Assembly: GCA_037952775.1 (NCBI GenBank)
Contig: JBANAY010000003.1
Span: forward strand, 23,436,001-23,500,000
Direction: 5' to 3'
DNA from: Clonostachys chloroleuca
Taxonomy: Eukaryota > Ascomycota > Sordariomycetes > Hypocreales > Bionectriaceae
Length of the DNA stretch: 64,000 nucleotides
Under the pieces are notes generated by a model. That model worked only from the letters and a program-made list of their open reading frames with translations, did not search any database and was not told the DNA's origin. A program made the position numbers and the translations under genes. Shown in pieces: positions 33,331-46,639 of this stretch (the first letter of the stretch is position 1; each line of letters begins with the position of its first letter).

Positions 33331-34150
33331 TATACCTGATATTCGAATTCTCCTTAATATCAGTCTCTAGATCCTCAGGGGAGTTAAACCTCTATAGCAG
33401 GCTATTATTATAGAAGAATTACTCTTTATTCTTATATAGATAGTAGATTATATTCTATAATTTACAGCTTTTATTAATAATATAATCCTTTAGTATTAGT
33501 ATCTTTAGGCCCTTAGGAAATTCCGAGTAGCTGTAGAGAGGTAGATCTAATATATAAGAAGCCTGATAGTATAAGCTAATTCTGGAGATTTTATTAATTA
33601 TCTCTCTATACTACTAAGAATATATAGTTACTCTATTTATATATACTATAATCTTTTTAATATTAATCTAATTATAGTATTCTATCTATTTACCTACTAT
33701 TAGCCCCTATATAGACTCTCCCTCTAGTTTAAATTAAGAATAGGCTAAGGTTACTAAGGATATTATATATTCTATATATTAAATATAGTAATATTCAGAG
33801 AGGAATTAGCTTTCCTATTTAAGTATAATATAGTATTTATTATAAATTTCAGCAGTATAAATACTATTAGAGGGACTATATAGATACTCCTATATATAGT
33901 ATCAGGCCCTTTAATATAATACTTACAGAGTATACTATAGGGTTAGAAAAGTATTAGATCTCTTCTTCAGAGCTGATAAAATTACTTATCTATCTTCCTT
34001 AAGCCTATCTTCTGGAGTAAAATACTTCTGATAATCTATACCGGTATTGAAATTAGTAATTAATTCCTTGGTTTTATTATTATAATAGATCTCAGCTTGT
34101 GACCGAGATCTAGTTCTCTTAGCTAGTCTGGAGTTATAGTCTTGGATAAA
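33331..34150 (-). mobile_element. RIP-degraded unidentified repeat
   Basis: The stretch is AT-rich and full of TAG/TAA. Reverse-strand translation near 34080-33980 gives a short plausible fragment (NTGIDYQKYFTPEDRLKEDR) before stops begin. The family cannot be identified. DNA at 34150-34476 returns to balanced composition, and the chromovirus interrupts that sequence. Confidence 0.35.
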
Positions 34151-34476
34151 ACGAGCTGAATAGGGAGATAGAGATCGCTGGTGAGTATATCGTGACCTCT
34201 GCGTGATAGTATCTTCGTAACTTATAACCAGTGGAGGGCAAATTATATGTTAGTTGTGAGGTTTAGGAGCATCGATGGTATTTCGGTGGGAAGCGGGAAT
34301 AATGAATGGCTATATAGGCGTCTCTTTGGCCGAAGATGTCTTGCGAGCATCAAATAAGCAAGCAACGATTTTCACTTAAAGAATTCAAGGCACTATCTTC
34401 TTCCAAGCTGGTTCCTTTAAGGATCTTCATGGGAAAATATGCGCTTCAGTATAGGGCCCATTTGAGGACTTGAGAC

Positions 34477-34845
34477 TGTTACGAACAAAGGCCTCCCTAA
34501 TAGGTTATATATATCATATACAGACCTACCTCAGATCCAGGAGCGCCTAGAGTAATATACTCTATATACAGTATTACTAAGAGCAATCAGGAGCAGTATA
34601 CTCCTAATACTCTATACAGGATATATATATATATTTATTTTATTAGATAGAATACTTTCTTAGATAGTTATTAATAATATTATCTATATATCTATTATTA
34701 CTAGCTCTATAATACTTATATATTAATAGTAACTTATATTATATAGCCTAAGATAATCTAATTATACTATTTAGAATAATACTTTAATTAGTTTAACCCT
34801 AATCTACTCTAGACCCTATTTAGTATAAGTTATCTAACTATTATA
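34477..34845 (+). repeat. 5' LTR of chromovirus
   Basis: 369 bp, starting TGTTACGAAC and ending at the position where the right copy ends CTAACTGTCACA (here RIP-changed to CTAACTATTATA). Its 5' end keeps more GC than its interior. Confidence 0.9.
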
Positions 34846-37800
34846 TATTAATAACTCTTATTCAGCTAATTATCTTATCTTAGCTATTATATAATAATAA
34901 AGAAGATATTATAATTACTCTAGGAACTCCTATCTAGCAGAATAATACTCCTAAGGGACTAACTACCTAGTAGATAATTAAATAACTTATACTATATATT
35001 AAAGGTCTTAAAAAGAAATATTAGAAGGATTAAGAAGAAATTATTTATCTAATACTACTAGGACCCTTCTCTAGAGATACTTAAGAATTAGATATATTTA
35101 AAATCTAATTCTAAACCTACTTTAAATTCTTTCTAATAAAGCTTAAGAAAGATAAAATAAAGTTAGATTTATAGGAATATATTTTATTAGTACTATAGGA
35201 TAATAGTTCTAGATATTCCTTTATAATTAGTATAATAATAAAACTAAATTAGAAAATAGAGATTAGATAATAGTTAATATTCTTATAAGCTATAATAACT
35301 TTATTATTATACTTATAAGAGCCTTTAGAAAGATTAACTATAAATAATAAGCTATTAAGGAACTTAAGGATCTTTAGTAGACTAGAGCTACCTTAAGCTA
35401 TATTACTAGGTTTAGAGAGATTATATTCTATCTAGACTAGAATAATAGCTCTTTTAAGATTATATTCTATAATAGACTTAAGGATAAGATTAAAAACTAA
35501 CTCTTTAAAATAGATAAACTAGATAATTTAATTAAATATATAGCTATAGTAGTATAAATTAATAACTATATTTATAAATAAAAACTATAAAAGGGAAAAG
35601 AATATAGTAATTAGAATTATATTAAAACTAATAAATCTAACTATAGAGTATAATAAGTTCTACTACTATTTATAATATCTGGAATATATTTAGAACCTAT
35701 AAAGCTAGGAGCTATAGAAAAATATAAATATTATAACTATAATAAGATTAGATATATTTTATCTTAATATCTAAAGCTAAAAAAATAGAAGAATTAGAAA
35801 CCTACTAAAGAAGATAAAAAATAGTTAGAAGTAATAGAGAAAGCTAATAAAAAGATTAAAGTCCTAGATATAATATAAAGATCTACTCTATAAGGAATAT
35901 CTAATAATTTTATACTTTCTAGATTTAGTCTAACCCTAGTATCTATTTATACTTAAATTTTAAATAAAGATAAGAAATAGAAATATAATCTTACTAAGAA
36001 TAATTAGAAGAGAATTAGAAAGGAATTTAAAAAACTTAAGAAAAAGTATAAAAACTAAGAAAGTAATATCTATAAATATAGACTAATAACTAAATATAAA
36101 GTAGTATTCTGCTATAAAAATAATTTTATCTTATACTTAACCTATAATAGAGAATACTATTAGAAAGTAAAAGAATAAATAACTATAGAATATAATAAGG
36201 TATATACCTATTACTAACTAGTAATTTAGAAATAGAACTCTAATAATAGTAATTAACTAATAATCTATAGAAAATAGCTAGTAGATATTATTAAAAACCT
36301 AAGAAGCTTATAAATATTAGAATACTAGAAAAATATCTTAAAAAAAAACTATTTTAAAGAATTATAGATTATATATTATAATTATAAATATTTATTATAC
36401 TAGTAGAAAAAGATTAACTTTAATACTTTTCTATATACAGCTAGTACTATACTACTAAGGTATACTATAATATAAACCTAATAATTTATAATTAAATAAC
36501 TATTAGTTAGATTATATATTATTCTAGAAGAGAACTTAAAAAAATATCCCTATAAGTATAATATAGAAGAATAATATATTAAATTATATTAGAATTCTAA
36601 ATATAAAATCTACTAGGATTCTAAGATTAAACTTTAGTATAAGTAAAAGAAACTTAAAGCTTATACTACTTATAAATATAGTAATTATATTAAATAATAT
36701 TATAATTAGAACTATATAAACTATCTAGATATTAAAAAGGAAGTATTAAGGATTATAAAAGATACTAGCAATAATATTAACTATATAAAGCAGTATCTTA
36801 AATAGATTTAGAAGTAGGAAGAAGAAATATATAGATCCTATAAGTAGAAATAGATAATTAAGAAAGAAAATAAAATATAAACTAATAAAGAAATAAGAGT
36901 TAAAATTAAAAAGTAGAAAAAAATCTAAATCTTAATAGGAATATAGCTTAATAAAAATAAAATTAATAAAAATATAGAAGAATAAGTTAATTAAGTAAAA
37001 AATAATATAAACTATTTATAATAGAGCTATAGTATAGTAGAAACCAGAGAACTCTAGGAGTAATAGAAATAGAAAGCTTACTTAATATCCTTATAGATAT
37101 TAAGATTAAGGGGAACTAGCTTATAGTATTTATTAATTATAGAGTATAGGAAAATTATATTTTACCTATAGTAATTAACTAACTCTATTTACTATAGAAG
37201 AAGAAAGAAGAAATCTATATTATTATAAATATTAAAGACTTAAAATTTAAATATAATAATAGAATTATTAATTCTAAGACTAATTATCTTATAATTAAAA
37301 TCTAAGGAAAAGAATTTAATATTATCTATAACTTAGTACTACTAAGAACCTATAATATAATATTAGGGTTACTATAGTTTAGAAATATAAACCTACTAAT
37401 AGATTAGTTTACTAGCTATATAGAGTAGAGGGATACTCTTATAAATCTATATTAGAATTAATAGAAATTAAAATTTTATTAAATATTAAGGGAATAAAAT
37501 AATTCTTTAATAACTAAAAGTATTATTATAAAAAACTAAAATAATAACTTATAATAATAAGTAGATATAGTATTTATAATCTTAATAGTATTATAATCTA
37601 GTATAATAAGAAACTTATCCTAATAAGAATTAAAATAGATAATATAAATCTTAGGAAGAATATAGAAATAAGAATAGCTTTTAGATATATTTTTAGTACT
37701 AATTAACTAGAACTAACTAATAAAGAAATAATAATAAGAATATAAAGTTAAATATAATTAATAGTAAAAAGAAATAGAAAAGCTATTTATAGAACTATTT

Positions 37801-40800
37801 AATATTAGAATTAAAGAATAGAGCTAAATAAATAATAAATAGAAAGTCTAATAGAATAAAGAGAGTAATATATAGTATAAGTACTAGTAAAGAGAATATC
37901 TAAGATAAGAAAAATACCTTAAGAATATTCTATAGGAATATAACTATTTTAAGAAAATACTATTTATAGAAGAACTTAAAACAGGGTTATTAGAATATAG
38001 CTAGTAAGATTATAAAATCTCTATTATTAAAGAAAAGGAACTAGATTTCTATAAATTATATAACTTTATAGAACTTTAGTTATAAATACTCTATAAATAT
38101 ATTAATAATATATTAGTAAATAGCTATATATATTTATTAACTTTATTTATAGAATACCCTATAATATTTATACTAAAGAAAAATAATAAACTCTGTTTAG
38201 TTATTAATTATTAGTAATTAAATAAAATTATATATAAGGATAGGATACTTTTACTACTAATTATAGAACTTAGAGATTAGTTATAGAGTAAATAGTAGTT
38301 TATAATACTAGATCTAAAAGAAGCTTATAACTTAATATAAATTAAGAAAGGAGATAAATAGAAAATAGTATTTAGAATAAAGTTTAATTTCTATAAATAT
38401 CTTATTATACTCTTTAAACTAATAAATATACTTATAATATTCTAATAAATAATTAATTAAGTACTCTGGAAGTATCTTAATATCTTTATAGTTATTTACC
38501 TAGATAATATACTAATATTTTCTAATAATCTAGAAATATATAAAAAGTATATCTATAAGGTCTTAGAAAAATTAGAGAAAGTAAAGCTTCTTATAGAACT
38601 AGAGAAAAGTTTTTTCTATATATAAGAAGTTAACTTCTTAGAATATATTATTTAACTAAATAAAATATAAATAGAATAAGATAAAATTACTATAATTAAG
38701 AATTAGGAAAAACTAAAGACTATTAAGAAAGTATAAGCTTTCCTTAGATTTACTAATTATTATTAATAATTTATTAAGGACTATAGGAAAATTACTATAC
38801 CCTTATATAATATTATAAAAAAGAAAATTAAATTCTAATAGAATAATAAATAGTATAAAGTATTTTATAAGATTAAGGAATATATACTTTTAGAACCTAT
38901 ACTATAGATATTTAATTCTATAAGAGAAGTAGAACTTAAAACTAATACTTTAGACTTTATAATTAGTATATAAATCAGCTAAAAAGATAATAAGGGGAAG
39001 CTATATTCTATAGCCTTCTACTTAAAGAAGCTATATAGTATAGAACTTAATTATCCTATCTATAATAAGGAATTTATAGCTATTATATATATATTTAAAG
39101 AATTTAAGTACTACTATTTAGAAATATAATATAAGGTTAAAATATATATAGATTATAAAAATATTTAATATTTTACTATAATCTAGTAACTTAATAGAAG
39201 ATAAATATACTATATTAAATACTTATCTAAGTTTAATTATAAAATTATATATTAAAAGGAATTAGAAAACAGTAGAGCTAATACTCTTAGCTGAAACTCT
39301 AAGTATAAATAAGTAGTCCCTAAGATAAATAGATAGCTATTTACTATAAATAATAAAGAATATTTAGTATAGAAAACTTTAAGTACTATATTAAAGGAAA
39401 TAATATATATAAAAGTCTAAATAGATATTATACTAAATATAAAAATAATATAGTAAGATATAAAAATAGTACTTATTAAAGAAATTTATAAATATTTACT
39501 CTTAGAATATTAAGAAGTTAAGAAAATATTTAATAGAATAAAATAATATTATAATTACCCTAGTTTATAAAAGAATATATAAACTATAGTTTTAGAATAT
39601 AATACTTATATATAAATTAAGTTAATAAGATATAAACTCTATAGAGAACTTAAACTAGTATAAGTATTAGAATAACTATAGTAATTAATATCCTTTAACT
39701 ATATTATTAAACTACTATTATTAATAGAACCTATAGTAAAAGTATAGTATAATAGTATCTTAATTATTATTAATAGACTTATAAAATATAGATATTTTAT
39801 TCTATATAAGGAAGTAAGCTTTATAGAAGATCTTATATACTAATTCCTATAATATATAGTTAGTTACTATAGATTATCTAAAGAAATAATTTTAGATAGA
39901 GAGATAATATTTACCTTTAAATTCTAATAATTACTTATAATATAAATAGGTACTAAATATAAGCTTTTAATAGCTTACTATCCCTAGAGTAATAGATAAA
40001 TAGAATATTTAAATTAGATATTAGAATAATACTTATAAGTATATATTAATTATAAATAAGATAATTAGGTATAATTACTACTTATGGTATAGATTATATA
40101 TAATAGTTTAGTATAAGAATCTACTTAACTTATATCTATATATATAAACTATAGTTATAAATTAGAATTCTAAAATTAATAAATACTTAATAGATTAGAT
40201 ATATCTACTACTATACTTATAAAAGAAATATTATACTTATTATATATAGAAATAAAAACAGACTTAGAATTTATCTAAGAAAGAATAAAAAAATACTATA
40301 ATAAAATAAGATTAAAGGGACTAATTTTAAAAGAAGGAGATAAGATCTACCTACTTTAAAAAAATATTATAATATTATAATTAAATAATAAATTAGATTA
40401 TAAAAAACTTAGACTATTTAAAGTTAAGAATAAAAAATCAGATACTAACTATAAACTTTTACTACTAGATATAATATATATCTATCTAACTTTTTATATT
40501 TTATTACTTAAAAAAGTACTAAAAAATACTCTGGGTTAAGATTACCTAATTAAGGTTTATAAAGAAGAATATAAGTCTGAAAAAATATTAAGAAAAAAGG
40601 TTAAAAATAGATAAATATTCTATTTAGTAAAATAGAGAGGATATAGTAAAAAAGATAATACCTAGGAACCTGCTAAATACTTAAAGAACTGCTAGTACCT
40701 AGTATAGCAGTTCTATTAAAAAATAAGGGATCTAAGTTAGAAAAATCCTTCCCTAAACCTAAATAATTCAGATCTATTATAAAAGTAATACTAGAAAAAT

Positions 40801-41453
40801 AAACCTCTTCTATAGTAAAATACTCAGAGGAATCCAGGGTGCTTAATATTTAGTTAAAGGAAGGTTCTTCCTTATCTAACTCTTATAAACTATACTGGAT
40901 TTCCTGCTATACTTTACTCTCGATATAACTATAAACCTTATAGATCTATTAAATATAACCTAGAGCTATAGAAAGATTACTTTAAAGCTAAGTTATTTAT
41001 TAATAAAGAAGTAGAATCTTCTTATCTATATCTAATTCCTCTTTAGCTAATTTTTTCTATTATATAATTAATTTTTTAACTAGAGGAGAGTTAGAGAAAC
41101 CTTTAAAGTAGGAAAGGAAATTACCTATAATTTAAAGCTACTAGTATACTATTATAATAATAGCTAGAATATATATATTTACTATACCTAGAGGATTTCC
41201 CCTTAGAAGATATAATATACTCTTTTTATACCTAAAGTATATAGTATAAGGTATATTAGTAGGAAAACTAAATATCTAGATAGTAGAAGAAAGAAGAGCT
41301 TATTTATAAGTTTTTAGATATAGAGGTTTCTAAATATAGTTAGATATAATAAATAATATAGTATAGTTATAATATATAGAAGAGAAAGAAAAAGACTTAC
41401 TAATTAAACAGGGAAAAGATCTTAAGAATAAGATTAATAGGGAGGGGGTATTA

Positions 41454-41822
41454 TATTATAAATAAAGACCTCCCTAATAGGTTATATATAATATATATAG
41501 ACCTACCTTAGATCCAGAAGTACCTAGAGTAATATACTCTATATATAGTATTACTAAAAGTAATTAGGAGTAGTATACTCCTAATACTCTATATAGAATA
41601 TATATATATATTTATTTTATTAAATAGAATACTTTCTCAGATAGTTATTAATAATATTATCTATATACCTATTATTACTAGCTCTATAATACTTATATAT
41701 TAATAGTAATTTATATTATATAGCCTAAGATAACCTAATTATACTACTTAGAATAATACTCTAATTAGTTTAACCCTAACCTACCCTAGACCCTGTCCAG
41801 TATAAGTTATCTAACTGTCACA
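41454..41822 (+). repeat. 3' LTR of chromovirus
   Basis: 369 bp, the same length as the 5' LTR. The start is RIP-changed (TATTATAAAT for TGTTACGAAC), while the end is preserved. The two copies are therefore mutated at opposite ends. Confidence 0.9.
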
Positions 41823-41827
41823 GAGAC

Positions 41828-43070
41828 CTAAAACTTGGCCTATATCAATATCCACAAGGAATTTCGCTGGAACTTTCCCGATTTGGTGAAACTCTTAATA
41901 TTCCCGCCCCAAGGGCACATAATTTCCTTCATCAGGATATATTTTTATATTGTCTTTAAGCGAGCCTATAACCGCTTTGTTCTATAGCCTCTATAGCTAA
42001 GGGATCTCTTAATTATTATGTCTGTTATTTTAACCTTCGAGGGAATGCCTCGACGGCGTTCTCACCAAGAAGCGCGATCGTATAGAACTTTAACTCCCAC
42101 CGTTGCACCGTCCTCCTTGTCCGAGCCTTCCCAATCTTGCGCCGCACTCGTATTCCATGCTGCTCCATTTGACCGCTCCTTCATCAGGCTCTGAGGCAGG
42201 CTCCAACGCTCTCATCTCAAATTTGAACATTCAGGAGCGACACATCATTGTTTCCAGCAAGGCCACGCGTTTGGCCGTAAATGACGTAGTATCTAAAATG
42301 GTGAAATGGGGCAATATTAAGTGACTCACATTGACTAGTATGTCTGAGTCGCTGGATTCTTGATGTCCTTTCTACCTCGACATCAGGTACGCCTGCGGGC
42401 GATTGTGGAGCAGACTACGCTTCCGAGAATGAGCCTTGAGGTTATCCACTCTATATTTTCTCTTCGTCCCGGATACCGCAGAGAGCTAACGGTGTTTAAG
42501 GGCTGGTCTAAGGACGGCGTGGTCGAAATCAACCATCATGACATGGCGGCGCTCGGCATTCCAGAGCAGGGATATGTGGCTGGTTAGGTGAACTGATCCC
42601 ATGTTGCAAATTGTATGGCGCAGTCCTGCTTACTAAGACTTGTTAAGCAGGAGCCAATAAGAATATCCGATTCGTCGCTGGACTCCCTCCATAAACTTCC
42701 CAACACAGCGACCACAAGTTCTAAGAAAAGGCCACACGTATTGTTAACAACATATTCATTCAGCTTATAATCCAATGGCTTCCACGTCTGAAGCGTGCTG
42801 ACAACCTGGCTCAGGCAATAGCAGAATTCCTTCCAGAGGAATACCTAGAATGTTTTGAGAACTCGAGTGATAAAGAATAATTACAAAGGTTGGTTAAATC
42901 TGGGGAACTTCCGCATAAAGAAGAGATGAAGAATTAATGGGCGAAAGTATTGTTTTATGGTAGTATTGGATTATTGATTACTGCGCATTAATATCTCTGA
43001 TTGGAGCCCAACTTCTCTGTATGAAGCTTGTTGGAACCGAGGCTTTATATAATCTGATATAATTAGTTAT
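41828..43070 (+). other. Low-RIP island with possible gene remains
   Basis: This block has balanced composition between two RIP-degraded blocks and is the continuation of the DNA left of the chromovirus. Forward frames include one from about 42048 (PRRRSHQEARSYRTL), 42103-42324 (ERHIIVSSKATRLAVNDVV) and 42360-42587 (FKGWSKDGVVEINHHDMAAL). The frames could be joined by introns, but no arrangement is convincing. No family is recognised. This may be a single-copy gene left between transposons. Confidence 0.35.
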
Positions 43071-43079
43071 AATCAAGGG

Positions 43080-45270
43080 TAGTTTACTCTAAATATACCT
43101 CCTTTCCCAGATTAGAAGAGTATTAAGCTTAAAAGAGAGATATATACTAAATTATATAATTATTCCTACTAGAAGTACTAGAATATTATAACTTAGATAA
43201 ATATAACTATATAATTTTTCTATCTATTTAATATATAAAATCTAATAATTAAGAGTCTTAGAGCTATACTTTATAAAGATAATTATAACTATAAAGATAA
43301 GTATTAAACTAATAATATTAAGTATACTTTATTTAATTAAATAGTAAATAGATATTATAAAAGTATTTAATATATTTACTATCTTAAAAGAACTAGATAA
43401 CTAGAATACCTTTAAATAGATAGCTATAATAAATATTGTTGAATTAAGAGACTATAGCCACTATAAGTTAGTGACCGTATCACTATAAGTTAGCGGTTGC
43501 AACCACTAACCTCTAGCGGTCGCAACCACTAACTGTTAGCGATCGTAGCCACTGACTGTTAGCGATCGTAGCCACTAACTGTTAGCGATCGCTATCCCCT
43601 GTAACAGCTAGCCAATAGCGATTGAGACCGCTATCCGATAGCGACTACGATCACTAGCCAATAGCGGTTGCAGCCACTGTGGGTCAGTGGCTACAGGCCG
43701 CTATGACCGCTACGGCTTAGCGGGCTCCAGTTCCTCTTTAGGGCTAGGAGCGTCAGCAGCGCTATTTATAGGTTATTAGGCTATATTAGCCTAAATAAGG
43801 GTTTAGAAAATTCAGGAAAAAATCTGAGTAACTTCTAGTAGCCTAACCTATACCCAAGCTACCCTATAACCAACCTACCCTAGACTAGACCTTAGATCTT
43901 AGATATCTCTTTCAGCTTTAAAGATAAGATATCTAATATCTATACTCAACTAATCAGCTTAACTAGCTCTCTTAGATAAAAGTAGGTCTTAAAAAGGTTA
44001 TATATATCTATCTTATAGTTTAGTAGTTATAAGTTAATTTTTTAGATTTCCTATAGTAATAAATTTTACGGAAAATTAAAAGTAGCCCGGGAAGCTGCTA
44101 TAGCGGGTTTTAGAGTAGTTTTTAGTCGGTAGACCTATAAGAGAAATTAGTATATTTTTCCGGTTCCTCTTACCAAAATAAGATTCTTTTGCGCTATAAA
44201 ATACACTATAAATAAACTTTCTAGTATAAAATTTAACTAAGTTATAGAGGAGTATTTACTATAAGTTAGAAGCTAAATTTTCCGCTGCTGCTAGTTATAG
44301 CGGTCTCAAGGCCTAATGCACCTTTTAGGCCACTGTAATTTCAACAAATATAGCTAGTAAAAGAGTTTTATACCTTATATAATTTAAAGAAGTAAGTAAA
44401 TTTAATATTTATTAACTTAAGGAGTTAGTAATTCTAGAATATTTATAATATAAAGTAAAAGTTCTAATTATAAATATAAATAGAATATTAAGCTTTATTT
44501 AAAGAGAATAATCTATATATTTATATATTAAGCTTCTTAATAAAGATAAGAAGATCTATAAGATTAAATAAACTTCTTATTAAACTCTAGTTATTTAATT
44601 TAATAAAGAGGCTAATAGAATATATAATATATTTAAATAGATAACTAAATATATAGCCTCTTATTATACTAAGATCTATACCCTAGTAATTACTTATATA
44701 GAGGAGAAAGATAATATTTATCTTTTCTTTAAGAATTTAAAAAATATATATAGTATAAATAAAGCTAATAGAAGAAAATATATATAAGAAGTATATTCTA
44801 ATTCTCTAAACTAGATTAGGAAGTTTAAAATAGATTAATAAACTTAGATTAATAATTAGAAGAAGGTAATAAGAATAACTAGGCTTAAGAAGGTTTCTAA
44901 TATACTAAGCTCTTCTAAATAGTTTAGTAATCTAGAGAAATACTTAGATTTAAAATTTAAATTACTTTTATAAATAGTAAAAAACTAGAACTAATCTAAG
45001 ATAGATAATATATATATATAAGCTATTAGTATTTATTAAATTCTTTAGAGATAAGCTTAGAATCTTTAAAAGAAACTTAAATAAGAAGTTTAAATTTTAT
45101 ATTATTAAAGGAAACTTTAATCTAATTTTTAAAAAAGTATTATAAATTTAACTAATATATACTATTATATATAGACCTTTACTTTTTTCCTCTAACTATA
45201 ACTAGATTATTTAGATTTTATAATAATTCTTATAATCCTTAACTTAGGATTATTACTAAGCTTTAATAAT
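43080..45270. mobile_element. RIP-degraded repeat interrupted by a solo LTR
   Basis: This AT-rich stretch has very few G or C and no reliable reading frame. The solo LTR at 43437-44346 interrupts it. It is probably the remains of another retroelement, family not determined. Confidence 0.4.
43437..44346 (+). repeat. 910-bp solo LTR with 5-bp target duplication
   Basis: It starts TGTTGAATTAAG, ends GTAATTTCAACA (7-bp terminal inverted repeat TGTTGAA/TTCAACA), and is flanked by AATAT at 43432-43436 and 44347-44351. It contains about eight tandem units of 23 bp starting TAGCGG or TAGCGA at 43491-43690. The first third is far less RIP-mutated than its surroundings. A reverse-orientation partial copy lies at 51925-52253 next to a Copia internal region, so the family is probably Copia. 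Confidence 0.85.
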
Positions 45271-45274
45271 CCCC

Positions 45275-46520
45275 TAGTATATATATATATTTATTTTACT
45301 AGATAGAATATTCTTTTAGATAGTTATTAATAATATTATCTATATATCTATTATTACTAGCTCTATAATACTTATATATTAATAGTAACTTATATTATAT
45401 AGCCTAAGATAATCTAATTATACTATTTAAAATAATACTCTAATTAGTTTAATCCTAACTTATTCTAAACCTTATCTAGTATAAGTTATCTAATTATTAT
45501 ATATTAATAACTCTTATTTAGCTAATTACTTTATTTTAATTATTATATAATAATAAAGAAGATATTATAATTACTATAATATCTTAAGCTTAATAATAAT
45601 ATACTTCTACTATTAATAATAATTTATTTACTCTAACTATTAAGAATAATATTATAGATAAGGATAATAATAATAATAGTAATAATAATAATAACTATAC
45701 TAAAGAGATATAACTCTTATAAAACTAAATTAATTAGCTTAATATATATCTTATAGATACCTACTAGGAGTTAGTTAATATAATAGCTCTTATAGTATAG
45801 CAGGCTACTATAAATACTAATATCTAGATATAGGCTATAATTACTATTTAAGGAAAAGAGCTAGAATAACTACTTAAGCTATTATTATCTAAGATATTTA
45901 ATAGAACTTAAGATAAACTATAGGAATTTATAATTTAACTCTAAATATATTTTAATTACTTTCTTATTATACTTAATACTAATAAAAGAAAGATTATATA
46001 TATTTATTTATAATTTAAAGAAGTTATATTTAACTAGTTTAAATCTATTATAAGGGAGTACCTTAGTAGATAAGGAAGTTAATATACTATTAATATTATA
46101 ATAAGTTTTAATTACTTTATAAAAGTTCTTAAATAGATCTTTAGTATTTAAGATAAGAAGTATAAAGTAGAATATAAAATTAATCTACTCTCTTAGAAGA
46201 GATTATATTTAACCTTTAGTACTTATTATCTTCAGCTACTAATTAAAACTAGATAGAATAAGAAATATATTATATTTTATTACTTATAATAATTAGATAA
46301 CTTATACTGAACAGGGTCTAGGGTAGATCAGGGTTAAACCAGTCAGAGTATTATTCTGAATAGTATAATTAGATTATCTTAGGCTGTATAATATAAGTTA
46401 CTATTAATATATAAGTATTATAGAGCTAGTAGTAATAGATATATAGATAGTATTATTAATAATTATCTAAAAAAGTATTCTATCTAGTAAAATAAATATA
46501 TATATATATCAGGGTAATAT
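45275..46520. mobile_element. Chromovirus LTR fragments in inverted orientation around a gag fragment
   Basis: A forward 3' LTR portion (about 45275-45505) is followed by gag-like sequence (translation contains DKLQEFIIQLQIYFNYF and IIREYLSRQGS). Then comes an LTR portion in reverse orientation (about 46287-46520). Both LTR portions are cut at the same TA-repeat tract. The structure is an inverted repeat of about 230 bp with a spacer of about 780 bp. Confidence 0.7.
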
Positions 46521-46639
46521 ATATAATATAGGCTATATTATTAGTAATTAGTTAGTATTATAGTTAATATATAGAATATTAACTATATTATTAATTATAT
46601 ATAATTATATATAATAACTAAGGCTGGTCCTGTTAGATA

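Larger units (their letters stand above)
34477..41822 (+). mobile_element. Full-length Ty3/Gypsy chromovirus, RIP-inactivated
   Basis: Two LTRs of exactly 369 bp flank the element, and the 5-bp target duplication GAGAC lies at 34472-34476 and 41823-41827. The left LTR starts TGTTACG and the right ends TGTCACA. In order, degraded blocks are gag (about 35000-35900, with a zinc-knuckle-like segment near 35710), protease, reverse transcriptase (about 38100-38650; YLDNILIFS in place of the YLDD box), RNase H, integrase (about 39450-40200), and a chromodomain (about 40600-40710, with YLVKWRGYSKKDNTWEPAKY). A purine tract AGGGAGGGGG precedes the right LTR. Most CAA/CAG codons have become stops. It cannot be active as it stands. 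The host sequence interrupted reads ACTTGAGAC/CTAAAACTTGG. Confidence 0.92.

Noticed and set aside
43491..43690. Possible CRISPR array
   Set aside because: The 23-bp units are adjacent without unique spacers, and the setting is a fungal LTR. It is a minisatellite.
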